A DNA stretch of 64,000 nucleotides. It comes from Hyphomicrobiales bacterium (lineage in GTDB: Bacteria; Pseudomonadota; Alphaproteobacteria; Rhizobiales; Beijerinckiaceae). Of the stretch, positions 18,623 to 26,442 are shown one piece after another. Both the position numbers and the translations under genes were made by a program. The stretch lies in the NCBI GenBank assembly GCA_930633495.1, contig CAKNFJ010000001.1:682001-746000 (forward strand), in the 5' to 3' direction. The notes under the pieces are model-generated. The model made no database searches and was not told where the DNA came from. It saw nothing but the letters and a program-made list of their open reading frames with translations. Position 1 is the first letter of the stretch; every line of letters begins with the position of its first letter.

Positions 18623-18639
18623 GATGAATGGTATTTATT
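18623..18639. promoter_or_regulatory. TetR-type operator, site 2 (NMO / TetR divergent promoter)
   Basis: GATGAATGGTATTTATT, with the AATGAAT-N3-ATTCATT symmetry and mismatches in the outer and right arm. It lies 49 bp before the nitronate monooxygenase start and 82 bp before the TetR start, so it can regulate both and provide autoregulation. Confidence 0.6.
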
Positions 18640-18720
18640 AGCGTCGTCATGCCGGATTCGCGGCAAGCCGACCGCCCTCCCCGGCGGCACCCTGCCGCCT
18701 CGCCTCAGCAAGGATCGCCG

Positions 18721-19449
18721 ATGTCGCCCCGCAGCGCCCTGAAGCGACAGGTCAACCGGCTCCCGCCGGAACGCCGGATCTCCGACATCATGGCCGCGGC
18801 CAAGGAGGTCTTCGCGGAGAAAGGCTATAACGACGCGCTGATCACCGACATCGCGCTGCGCGCCGGCGTGGTCGAAGGCAGCATCTACCGCTTCTTCGCC
18901 AACAAGCGCGAATTGCTGATCAAGGTCGTCGAGCACTGGTTCGAGCAGATGCTGCGCGACGATGCCGAGCAGTTCGCCGCGGTGCGCGGGAGCTGGAACC
19001 AGATCCGCTTCATCGCCTACAACCACCTCGTCTCGATCCACCGCGACCCGGCGCTGTCGCGCCTGATGTTCCAGGAGATCCGCACAGCCCCCGACTATCG
19101 CGGCTCGCACCTGTTCGAGCTGAACCGCGCCTACACTCAGCGCATCGTCGATGCGGTGAAGGCCGGCATCGCGGCAGGCGAGCTGCGAGCCGAGATCTCG
19201 CCGAGCCTGGTCCGCGATCTGGTCTTCGGCTGCATCGAGCATCGCACCTGGGCCTTCCTGCGCGGCGAAGGCGATTTCGACCCGGCCGAGATGGCGGATG
19301 CGATCACCAATCTGGTTCACCACGGGCTGTCGTTCGGGTCGGCGCCATCGCCGATGGAAAACGTGATCGCCCGGCTGGAGACGGCCACGGCCCGGCTGGA
19401 AGCAGCCGCCGCGATCGCGCCGGCAAAACCCGGGTCGCGGGCCGGCTAA
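18721..19449 (+). CDS. TetR-family repressor (AtuR/FadR-like)
   Basis: 242 aa from the ATG at 18721, preceded by AAGGA; an ATG at 18628 would place the operator inside the gene and is rejected. The N-terminal helix-turn-helix runs RISDIMAAAKEVFAEKGYNDALITDIALRAGVVEGSIYRFFANKREL, in several blocks. The C-terminal ligand domain matches the TetR_C type of fatty-acid-responsive repressors, and the last 40 residues are Ala-rich. It is surrounded by acyl-CoA catabolic genes and by four dyads of one type. In Pseudomonas, AtuR is a TetR repressor of the terpene cluster; this gene is a plausible functional counterpart, with an acyl-CoA as the likely inducer (inference). Confidence 0.85.
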   Translation: MSPRSALKRQVNRLPPERRISDIMAAAKEVFAEKGYNDALITDIALRAGVVEGSIYRFFANKRELLIKVVEHWFEQMLRDDAEQFAAVRGSWNQIRFIAYNHLVSIHRDPALSRLMFQEIRTAPDYRGSHLFELNRAYTQRIVDAVKAGIAAGELRAEISPSLVRDLVFGCIEHRTWAFLRGEGDFDPAEMADAITNLVHHGLSFGSAPSPMENVIARLETATARLEAAAAIAPAKPGSRAG

Positions 19450-19469
19450 GACTCCACCCCCTTCAGCAT

Positions 19470-20360
19470 TCATCCGGAGGAGCCGCTGCGGCCCGGTCCG
19501 TCGAAGAAGGCCGGGCGCGGGATCGTCCAGGTCTCGCCCCAGAGCTGCGCCCCACCGGCGACGTTGAGCACCTCGCCTGTGACATAGGCCGCAGCCGGCC
19601 CGCAGAGATAGGCGCAAGCCTCCGCCACCTCCCAGGTCGTCGCAGTGCGCATCATCGGGTTGGAGCGCGGATAGGCCTTGATCATCTGCGGATCGTAGAC
19701 GCGCCAGCCGGGGGTCTCGATCGCGCCCGGCGCGATGCAGTTCACCCGGATGTCGAGCGGCGCCCATTCCACCGCCAGCGCCTGGGTCAGGCCGACCACG
19801 CCGGCGCGCGCCGCGATCGTATGGGCGACGCCATGCAGGCCCTGGCGCGTCACCACCACGATCGAGACGATGCTGCCAGGGCGTTTGGCGTCGCGCCAGC
19901 GCCGGGCGGCCTCCTGCATCATGTACCAGGTGCCGTTGAGGTTGGTATCGACAACGGCATTCCAGCCCTTCGTCGAAAAATCGATCGCGGCCTGCGGAAA
20001 CTGGCCGCCGGCGCTGTTGACGAGGATGTCGATGCCCCCGAACTCGGCAGCGATCCAGTCGTGCAGGGCCGCGATCGTCGCCGGATCGCGCACATTCACC
20101 GCCTTGCTCGCCGCCTGCAACCCGGCCGCGCGCATCGCCTCGACCGCGGCGGCAAGCTTGCCCTCATCGCGCCCGGCAACGATCACCTGCGCGCCGAGCC
20201 GGCCGAGCAGCCAGGCCGTGGCGCGGCCGATGCCACCGGCACCGCCGGAGATCAGAACGATGCGGCCGGCGAACGCATCCGACGCATAGACCGTCGGCAG
20301 GGTGGCGAGATCGGCATCGACCAGCCCCAGTTCGCTCGGATCGACAACCGGCTCAGCCAT
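19470..20360 (-). CDS. Short-chain dehydrogenase/reductase, atypical active site
   Basis: 296 aa. Rossmann motif SGGAGGIGRATAWLL and NSAGGQF are intact, with a CIAPG segment after the active site, but the usual YxxxK pair is replaced: the segment reads GVAHTIAARAGVVGLT, giving Thr and Arg at those places. Such replacement occurs in some 2,4-dienoyl-CoA reductase-like SDRs. Pseudomonas atu clusters carry two SDRs (AtuB, AtuG). The ATG overlaps the end of the acyl-CoA dehydrogenase gene by 8 bp, so the two are translationally coupled. The gene converges on TetR with 20 bp between stops. Confidence 0.82.
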   Translation of the reverse strand: MAEPVVDPSELGLVDADLATLPTVYASDAFAGRIVLISGGAGGIGRATAWLLGRLGAQVIVAGRDEGKLAAAVEAMRAAGLQAASKAVNVRDPATIAALHDWIAAEFGGIDILVNSAGGQFPQAAIDFSTKGWNAVVDTNLNGTWYMMQEAARRWRDAKRPGSIVSIVVVTRQGLHGVAHTIAARAGVVGLTQALAVEWAPLDIRVNCIAPGAIETPGWRVYDPQMIKAYPRSNPMMRTATTWEVAEACAYLCGPAAAYVTGEVLNVAGGAQLWGETWTIPRPAFFDGPGRSGSSG

Positions 20361-21564
20361 GGCGATCCATCCCCTTCAGCAATTCGCCGGCGATGATCAT
20401 CTTGCGCACCTCGGTGGTGCCGGCGCCGATCTCGAGCAGCTTGGTGCTGCGGAAGAGCCGATTGATCTCGGATTCCCAGATATAGCCGCTGCCGCCATGG
20501 ACCTGCACCGCCCGGTCGAGCACATCGTGGCAGGCCTGGGCGGCATACATCACCGAGGCCGCGGTCAGGCGATGGATATCGCCGCGCCCACCGCCGCCGA
20601 TCTCCAGCGGAGCCGCCTCGGCCAATGTGCGATAGCTGAAGCTGCGCATGGTCTCGACCAGCACATACATCTCGGCCAGCATCGACTGGACCATCTGGAA
20701 GGCGCCGATCGGCTTGCCGAACTGCTTGCGCGTCTTGGCGTAATCGATCGAAAGCTCGAGCGCCCGCTCCGCGACACCCAGGCAGAGCGGCGAGATCATC
20801 GCGCGCTCGAGATCGAGCCCGCTCATCACGATGGATACGCCCTGGTTTTCGGCACCGACGAGATTGGCAGCCGGAACGCGGCAATCCTCGAACAGCAATT
20901 CGGCGGTCGGACTGCCGCGATAGCCCATCTTGGTGAGCTTCTGCGCGACCTTGAAACCGGGATAGTCCTTCTCGACGATGAAGGCGGAAATGCCGTGGGC
21001 ACCCCGCTCCTTGTCGGTCTTGGCGTAGACCAGCAGCACGTCGGCAACCGGGCCGTTGGTGATGAAGATCTTGCTGCCGTTGAGAATGTAGTGGTCGCCG
21101 TCGCGTCGCGCCGTGGTGCGCATCGAGCCGAGCGCATCGGAGCCGGCGCCCGGCTCGGTCAACCCAAGCGCGCCGACCTTTTGCCCGGAGCACAGGTCCG
21201 GCAGGTATTTGCGCCGCTGCTCCTCGTTGCCGTTGCGGTAGATGTTGTTGGCGCAGAGATTGTCGTGCGCGACGACGGAGAGCGCCAGGGCGTGGTTCCA
21301 GCGGCTGAAGCCCTGCACGACGAGCCCGGCCTGAAGCAGGTCGAGCCCCGCCCCGCCATATTGCTCGGGGATCGTCGCGCCGAGAAAGCCGCTGGCACCG
21401 ATCTGCCGGAAGGCCTCGCCCGGCCACCATTCCTCGTCGTCCATGCGCTGCGACAAGGGATAGAGCTCGGCGCGGGCGTAGCGATCCGCCCCATCGAGGA
21501 TGGCAGCCTGCTCCTCGTCGAGGCCGAAGGCGTGGGCACGGTTGCTACCGTTCACGGTATTCAC
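20353..21564 (-). CDS. Acyl-CoA dehydrogenase (isovaleryl/citronellyl-CoA type)
   Basis: 403 aa from a GTG at 21564 preceded by GGGAGGAG seven bases away; the longer frame to 21615 lacks a ribosome site. FAD enzyme that introduces the alpha,beta double bond of an acyl-CoA. Motifs are LGLTEPGAGSDALGSM, KIFITNG, and RKQFGKPIGAFQM. The catalytic base is probably the glutamate of SGLDLERAMIS, as in isovaleryl-CoA dehydrogenase, because the usual C-terminal site reads LEIGAGTTEV. LiuA and AtuD share this layout, so a 3-methyl-branched substrate is likely. It is first in a two-gene operon with the SDR; operator site 3 lies 69 bp upstream. Confidence 0.88.
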   Translation of the reverse strand: MNTVNGSNRAHAFGLDEEQAAILDGADRYARAELYPLSQRMDDEEWWPGEAFRQIGASGFLGATIPEQYGGAGLDLLQAGLVVQGFSRWNHALALSVVAHDNLCANNIYRNGNEEQRRKYLPDLCSGQKVGALGLTEPGAGSDALGSMRTTARRDGDHYILNGSKIFITNGPVADVLLVYAKTDKERGAHGISAFIVEKDYPGFKVAQKLTKMGYRGSPTAELLFEDCRVPAANLVGAENQGVSIVMSGLDLERAMISPLCLGVAERALELSIDYAKTRKQFGKPIGAFQMVQSMLAEMYVLVETMRSFSYRTLAEAAPLEIGGGGRGDIHRLTAASVMYAAQACHDVLDRAVQVHGGSGYIWESEINRLFRSTKLLEIGAGTTEVRKMIIAGELLKGMDRHG

Positions 21565-21632
21565 GTCGATCTCCTCCCTCGCCTCGTCACGCGATGGTGC
21601 GGGCCATCGAGCCATTCGGCTCTGCTCTTGTT

Positions 21633-21649
21633 ATTGAATGTACTTCATC
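21633..21649. promoter_or_regulatory. TetR-type operator, site 3 (acyl-CoA dehydrogenase operon)
   Basis: ATTGAATGTACTTCATC, which contains the palindrome TGAA-N5-TTCA at its core. On the minus strand TTGACA lies at 21670-21665, just upstream of the site, so binding would block the dehydrogenase-SDR promoter. Confidence 0.65.
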
Positions 21650-21754
21650 AGCGGCACAAGCCGCTGTCAACCTGAGCCTGTCGCCGCAAAATCAGAATTT
21701 TGGTTTTCGCACCTTTTGGCACCCCGGATCCCGCAAACGACTATTGACACGCCA

Positions 21755-21771
21755 AATGAATTTAAATCATT
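21755..21771. promoter_or_regulatory. TetR-type operator, site 4 (carboxylase operon), with -35 element
   Basis: AATGAATTTAAATCATT, near-symmetrical. A consensus TTGACA at 21744-21749 precedes it by five bases on the plus strand, so the dyad occupies the spacer and -10 region of the promoter for the crotonase-AtuA-carboxylase operon. The start codon at 21817 is 46 bp downstream. Confidence 0.68.
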
Positions 21772-21816
21772 TATTCGGTGAAGGCTCCTTCAGCGAGCCG
21801 CGCAGGGACGGAAACC

Positions 21817-22599
21817 GTGAGCGAAGAGGTCATCACCCGACGCGAGGGCGCGGCGCTGATCGTCACGATCAATCGCGAGAGCCGCCGCAACGCCCTGAAC
21901 GAAGCCGTGGCGGCCGGCATCGTCGCCGCCCTCGACGAGGCCGAGGCCGATCCGGCGATCCGCGCCGTCGTCCTCACCGGCGCCGGCGACAAGGCCTTCT
22001 GCGCCGGCGGCGACCTCAAGCCCAACGCCGACGGAACGCCTTTCACGATCGAGGCGGCAGACCCCCGCCACTACGTCGCGCATCTCCTGCGCCGCATGGA
22101 TGCCTGCCGCCTGCCCCTGATCGCTCGGGTCAACGGCCACGCGCTGGCAGGCGGCTTCGGTCTTGTCTGCGCCTGCGATCTGGTGGTGGCGCGGGAGGAC
22201 GCCCTGCTCGGCGTCACCGAGGTCAAGGTCGGCCTCTTCCCGATGATGATCCTGCCCTATCTAATGCGGGTCCTGCCCTACCGGCGGCTGATGGAGCTTT
22301 GCCTGACCGGCGAGACGATCGCCGCGGGCAGCGCCGAGGCCAGCGCGGTGGTGAACTATGCCGTTCCGGCCGCGGAACTCGATGCCAAGACGGGCTGGCT
22401 GCTGGCCCGCCTCGTCGACAAATCCCCGACCGGCATCCGGCTCGGCAAGCAGAGCCTCGCCAAGATCCGCGAGATGTCGACCGACGCCGCGCTGGAATAT
22501 GCGCAGTTCATGCTGGCAAACATGGCGCGCACCGAAGATGCGCGCGAAGGCTTCGCGGCCTTCGCCGAAAAGCGGCCGCCGGCCTGGACGGGACGCTGA
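21817..22599 (+). CDS. Enoyl-CoA hydratase (crotonase family, AtuE-like position)
   Basis: 260 aa from a GTG at 21817 (SEEVITRREGAAL follows), with GGGACGG upstream; a GTG at 21778 would sit seven bases from the operator and is less likely. Oxyanion-hole motifs GAGDKAFCAGGDLKPN and VNGHALAGGFGLVCACDLV. The catalytic-loop segment reads TEVKVGLFPMMILPYLM. In atu and liu pathways this step hydrates the glutaconyl-CoA product of the carboxylase (AtuE or LiuC), and the gene order fits that role. First gene of an operon that appears to run through the thiolase at 30577. Confidence 0.83.
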   Translation: MSEEVITRREGAALIVTINRESRRNALNEAVAAGIVAALDEAEADPAIRAVVLTGAGDKAFCAGGDLKPNADGTPFTIEAADPRHYVAHLLRRMDACRLPLIARVNGHALAGGFGLVCACDLVVAREDALLGVTEVKVGLFPMMILPYLMRVLPYRRLMELCLTGETIAAGSAEASAVVNYAVPAAELDAKTGWLLARLVDKSPTGIRLGKQSLAKIREMSTDAALEYAQFMLANMARTEDAREGFAAFAEKRPPAWTGR

Positions 22600-22601
22600 C
22601 C

Positions 22602-24431
22602 ATGCCCGGACGCGATAGCATCAGGATCGGTTGCGGCGCCGGCTTCTGGGGCGACAGCCCGGAGGGGCCGCGCCAGCTCGTACGCCTCGGCAAGATCGAC
22701 TATCTGGTGCTCGACTATCTGGCCGAGATCACCATGTCGATCCTCGCCCGGATGAAGGCGAAGAACCCGGCGCTGGGCTACGCCACGGACTTCGTCTCGC
22801 TGGTGATGAAGCCGCTCGCCCGCGAGATCGCCGAGAAGCGCATCCGTGTCGTCACCAATGCCGGCGGCGTCAACCCGCAAGCCTGCCGCGACGCGCTGCA
22901 GGCGGTGTTCAAGGAGGCCGGGGTCGATCTGAAGGTCGCCGTCGTCACTGGCGACGACCTCTCCGACAGGGCCGAGGAATTCCGCACCGCCCGCACGGCC
23001 GAGATGTTCTCGGGCGCGCCTTTCCCCGACCGGATCGCCAGCATCAATGCCTATCTCGGCGCCTTCCCGATCGCCGCCGCGCTCGATGCCGGCGCCGATG
23101 TGGTGGTGACGGGCCGCTGCGTCGATTCCGCCGTGGTGCTGGGGCCGCTGATCCATGAATTCGGCTGGACGCCGAAGGACTACGACCGCCTCTCGGCCGG
23201 CAGCCTTGCCGGGCACATCCTCGAATGCGGCACCCAGGCGACCGGCGGCATCGTTACCGACTGGCGCGACGTCGCGGGCGACTGGGCCGATATGGGGTTC
23301 CCCATCGCCGATTGCCGGGCCGATGGCAGCTTCGAAATCGGCAAGCCGGACGGAACCGGCGGCCGGGTCAGCCCCGCCACGGTGGCCGAGCAGATCGTCT
23401 ATGAAGTCGGCGACCCCGCCGCCTACATGCTTCCCGACGTCTGCTGCGACTGGTCGCAGGTCCGGCTCGAAGCCTCAGGTCCCGACCGGGTCCGCGTCTC
23501 GGGCGCATGCGGGCGGGCACCGTCCGCAAGCTACAAGGTCAGCGCGACCTATGCCGACGGCTATCGCTGCGCCGCCACGATGATGATCGTCGGCACCGAT
23601 GCGGCCGAGCGTGCCGGGGCCGTGGCGAAGGCGATCCTCGCTCGCTCCTCCCGGCTCATCCGTGAAGCCGGCTTCCCCGAGTTTCAGGAAAGCTCGACCG
23701 AGGTCCTCGGCGCCGAGGCGAGCTATGGCGCCAACGCCCACGTCGAAGCCCGGGAGGTCGTGCTCAAGATCGGCGTCCGCCACGCCACGAAGGAAGCGCT
23801 CGCGATCTTCGCCCGCGAGATCTACCCGGCCGCGACGGCAATGGCCCAGAGCCTCACCGGCTTCGCCGGCGGTCGCCCGGAACCGCAACCGGTCGTCCGG
23901 CTGTTCTCTTTCCTCGTCGACAAGGCCCAGGCTCCGGCTCGCGTGGAGATCGGCGGCACGGCCGTCCCGGTCGTCCTGCCGGCGCAGGCCGCCCCTGCCG
24001 AGCAGGCGCACGGCGCGGCCGCCGCGCCCGTCGCCGAAGCGTTCGATGGCGCGATGGCCAGCCTCCCGCTCGTCGCGCTCGCCTTCGGGCGCAGCGGCGA
24101 CAAGGGCGACATCGCCAATATCGGCGTAATCGCGCGCGACCGCCGCCTGCTGCCCTGGCTGCGCCGGGTGCTGACGCCCGAACTGGTCCGCGCCTACTTC
24201 GCCCACCATGTCGAGGGCGCGGTCGAGCGCTTCGAATGGCCGGGGCTCGGCGGCTTCAATTTCGTGATGCACCGGGCGCTCGGCGGCGGCGGCATCGCTT
24301 CGCTGCGCCACGACCCGCAGGGCAAGGCCATGGCCCAGGTTCTGATGAGCCTGCCGGTGCCTGTTCCCGCGGCATGGCTTGCGCCCGACGGCTCGCTGGC
24401 CGCACTCCCGAAGACGGACGAACGCGCATGA
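22602..24431 (+). CDS. AtuA-like protein (DUF1446 plus C-terminal AtuA-like domain)
   Basis: 609 aa. The N-terminal DUF1446 domain (about residues 1-450) begins IRIGCGAGFWGDSP and contains LDYLAEITMSIL, NAGGVNPQAC and VTGRCVDSAVVLGPLIHEF. The C-terminal domain starts near residue 486 with LPLVALAFGRSGDKGDIANIGVIA. Pseudomonas AtuA is required for growth on citronellol/geraniol but its reaction is not known. Here it sits 2 bp after the crotonase and overlaps the biotin carboxylase by ATGA, so it is made with the carboxylase. Its presence is the best reason to call this cluster atu-like rather than a simple leucine pathway. Confidence 0.85.
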   Translation: MPGRDSIRIGCGAGFWGDSPEGPRQLVRLGKIDYLVLDYLAEITMSILARMKAKNPALGYATDFVSLVMKPLAREIAEKRIRVVTNAGGVNPQACRDALQAVFKEAGVDLKVAVVTGDDLSDRAEEFRTARTAEMFSGAPFPDRIASINAYLGAFPIAAALDAGADVVVTGRCVDSAVVLGPLIHEFGWTPKDYDRLSAGSLAGHILECGTQATGGIVTDWRDVAGDWADMGFPIADCRADGSFEIGKPDGTGGRVSPATVAEQIVYEVGDPAAYMLPDVCCDWSQVRLEASGPDRVRVSGACGRAPSASYKVSATYADGYRCAATMMIVGTDAAERAGAVAKAILARSSRLIREAGFPEFQESSTEVLGAEASYGANAHVEAREVVLKIGVRHATKEALAIFAREIYPAATAMAQSLTGFAGGRPEPQPVVRLFSFLVDKAQAPARVEIGGTAVPVVLPAQAAPAEQAHGAAAAPVAEAFDGAMASLPLVALAFGRSGDKGDIANIGVIARDRRLLPWLRRVLTPELVRAYFAHHVEGAVERFEWPGLGGFNFVMHRALGGGGIASLRHDPQGKAMAQVLMSLPVPVPAAWLAPDGSLAALPKTDERA

Positions 24432-25936
24432 CTCCTCACCCGGAAAGCCGGCAGCGGACCGTTCCGTTCCGCAAGGTCCTGATCGCCAATCGCGGCGAGA
24501 TCGCCTGCCGCGTCATCCGCACCTTGCGCGAGATGGGCATCGGCTCGGTTGCGATCCACCATGCCGTCGAGGCGCGTGCACGTCATGTGCGCGAGGCCGA
24601 CGAAGCGATCGAGATCACCGGCGAGACCCCGGTCGCGGCCCATCTCGACATCGCCCAGATCGTGGCCGCCGCCCGCGCCTGCGGGGCCGAGGCGATCCAT
24701 CCGGGCTACGGCTTCCTGTCGGAGAATGCGCGCTTCGCCCGCGCCGTCGCCGAGGCCGGGCTCGTCTTCATCGGTCCGGATGCGGATTCGATCGCGCTGA
24801 TGGGCGACAAGATCTCCGCACGGCAGTTCGCCGCCGAGCACGGCGTGCCGGTCGCGCCCTCGGTTCTGCCGACCGAGGACCTCTCCGAATTCACCCGCCG
24901 TGCCGGCGAGATCGGCTTTCCACTGCTGATCAAGGCGGCGGCGGGCGGCGGCGGCAAGGGCATGAGCATCGTGCGCTCGGCGGACGAGCTGGAGGATGCG
25001 GCACGCCTCGCCTCCAGCGAGGCGCAACGCTATTTCGGCGATGGCCGGGTCTATGCCGAGCTCTTCGTCGAGCGCCCCCGCCATATCGAGGTGCAGGTAT
25101 TCGGGGACGGCGCGGGCGGCGCCATCCACCTCTTCGAGCGCGAATGCTCGGTGCAGCGCCGCTTCCAGAAGATCATCGAGGAGGCACCGGCCGCGAACCT
25201 GCCGGCCGCCTTGCGCGACGAGATCTGCGACTCCGCCGTCCGCCTGGCGGCCGCCGCGAATTATCGCAATGCCGGCACGGTCGAATACATCCTCGGAGCC
25301 GATGGCCGCTTCTTCTTCCTCGAGATGAACACGCGGCTGCAGGTCGAGCATCCCGTCACGGAAATGATCACGGGCCTGGACCTCGTGCGCCTGCAGCTCG
25401 AGATCGCGGCCGGGCATGGGCTGCCGATGACGCAGGATGCCGTGACGGCCAATGGCCATGCCATCGAATGCCGCATCTGCGCCGAGGACCCGGAGCACGA
25501 CTTCCTGCCCGAGACCGGCACGATCCTGCATCTCGGCGTACCGCAGGCGCCCTATCTGCGCTTCGAGAACGCGTTGGACCGTGGCCAGCGCATCACCGCC
25601 GATTTCGACCCGATGCTGGCGAAGCTCGTCGTGCACGGCCCCGACCGGGGCAGCGCCACCGAGCGCGCGATCGCGGCACTGCACGATCTCGCATTGCTCG
25701 GGGTGACGACCAATATCGACTATCTCGCGCGCCTGCTCGGCCACCCCGCCTTCGCATCGGGCGACCTGCATACGGGGTTCATCGCCCAGCATGGCGCGGC
25801 GCTTGCGGCCGGGCCGCTGGGGGAAGCCGAGCAGGACCGGGCCTTGATCGCCGCGGCGCTGGGCCTGCGCAGCTTCCGCGACCTCGTCTTCGACGTTCCC
25901 GAGCCGCACGCCTCGATCGGGCTCTGGAGGAACTGA
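24428..25936 (+). CDS. Acyl-CoA carboxylase biotin carboxylase subunit (stand-alone)
   Basis: 502 aa. ATP-grasp biotin carboxylase: FRKVLIANRGEIACRVIRT, HPGYGFLSENARFA, the glycine loop KAAAGGGGKGMSIV, ERECSVQRRFQKIIEEAP, and EMNTRLQVEHPVTEMITGLDLV, so the catalytic Lys, His, Glu and Arg residues are present. It carboxylates biotin with bicarbonate and ATP. The chain ends after LHDLALLGVTTNIDYLARLL and a short tail; there is no biotin domain, unlike the fused alpha subunits LiuD and AtuF of about 660 aa. The carrier is encoded by the next gene, 2 bp downstream. Confidence 0.9.
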   Translation: MTPHPESRQRTVPFRKVLIANRGEIACRVIRTLREMGIGSVAIHHAVEARARHVREADEAIEITGETPVAAHLDIAQIVAAARACGAEAIHPGYGFLSENARFARAVAEAGLVFIGPDADSIALMGDKISARQFAAEHGVPVAPSVLPTEDLSEFTRRAGEIGFPLLIKAAAGGGGKGMSIVRSADELEDAARLASSEAQRYFGDGRVYAELFVERPRHIEVQVFGDGAGGAIHLFERECSVQRRFQKIIEEAPAANLPAALRDEICDSAVRLAAAANYRNAGTVEYILGADGRFFFLEMNTRLQVEHPVTEMITGLDLVRLQLEIAAGHGLPMTQDAVTANGHAIECRICAEDPEHDFLPETGTILHLGVPQAPYLRFENALDRGQRITADFDPMLAKLVVHGPDRGSATERAIAALHDLALLGVTTNIDYLARLLGHPAFASGDLHTGFIAQHGAALAAGPLGEAEQDRALIAAALGLRSFRDLVFDVPEPHASIGLWRN

Positions 25937-25938
25937 CC

Positions 25939-26439
25939 ATGGCCTTCAAGCTCGAACTCGGCGGGAAGACCCACGCGCTGACCATCCTCGCACGCCGGCC
26001 GCATCTGATCGTCAGCGTCGACGGGCGCCGCTACGAAATCGCGGACGCCGGCGAGGCAGCCGACGGCGAACGCCTGTTCACGCTCGCCGGGAAAACGATC
26101 CGCGCCGCGCGTGCCGAGACCCTGGACGGCGCCCTCGTCCGCATCGACGGCCGCAGTTTCGCGATCCGGCGCGTCGACGCCGCGGCCGAAGCCTCGGCCG
26201 GCGGCGGCGCCCATGTCGTGCGCGCGCCCATGCCGGGAATCGTCGTCGCCGTGCACAAGGCGGCGGGAGACCATGTCCGGCGCGGCGAGACCGTGATCAC
26301 CATCGAAAGCATGAAGCTGCAGATGAAACTCGATGCGCCGCGCGACGGCGAGATCAGCGAGATCGGCGTGCGGCCGGGAGAAGGCTTCGACAAGGACGCC
26401 ATCCTCGCCCGCCTCGCCGCTCCGGCGGCGGAAGGCTGA
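25939..26439 (+). CDS. Biotin carboxyl carrier protein of the acyl-CoA carboxylase
   Basis: 166 aa, ATG at 25939 preceded by GGAGGAA. The C-terminal biotinyl domain carries VRAPMPGIVVAVHKAAGDHV and the biotinylation motif ESMKLQM (Lys126), slightly different from the usual AMKM (Ser-Met-Lys here). The first 85 residues form a small beta-rich domain with the pattern of the BT domain that joins carrier to carboxyltransferase in fused alpha chains. The two genes together equal one MCC/GCC-type alpha subunit broken between biotin carboxylase and BT domains. Confidence 0.88.
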   Translation: MAFKLELGGKTHALTILARRPHLIVSVDGRRYEIADAGEAADGERLFTLAGKTIRAARAETLDGALVRIDGRSFAIRRVDAAAEASAGGGAHVVRAPMPGIVVAVHKAAGDHVRRGETVITIESMKLQMKLDAPRDGEISEIGVRPGEGFDKDAILARLAAPAAEG

Positions 26440-26442
26440 GCC

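Noticed and set aside
19458..19475. Possible fifth TetR site (GCATTCATCC)
   Set aside because: Only one half-site, inside or next to the SDR stop codon and not near a promoter.
21594..24431. 945-codon frame that would fuse extra sequence to the AtuA-like protein
   Set aside because: The upstream part overlaps the real crotonase gene in another frame and is Arg/Gly-rich nonsense; the AtuA-like start at 22602 fits family length and spacing.
25934..25940. Frameshift explaining the split carboxylase alpha subunit
   Set aside because: The carrier gene has its own ATG with a GGAGGAA ribosome site and the first gene ends cleanly, so two separate genes are more likely, although an error cannot be excluded.
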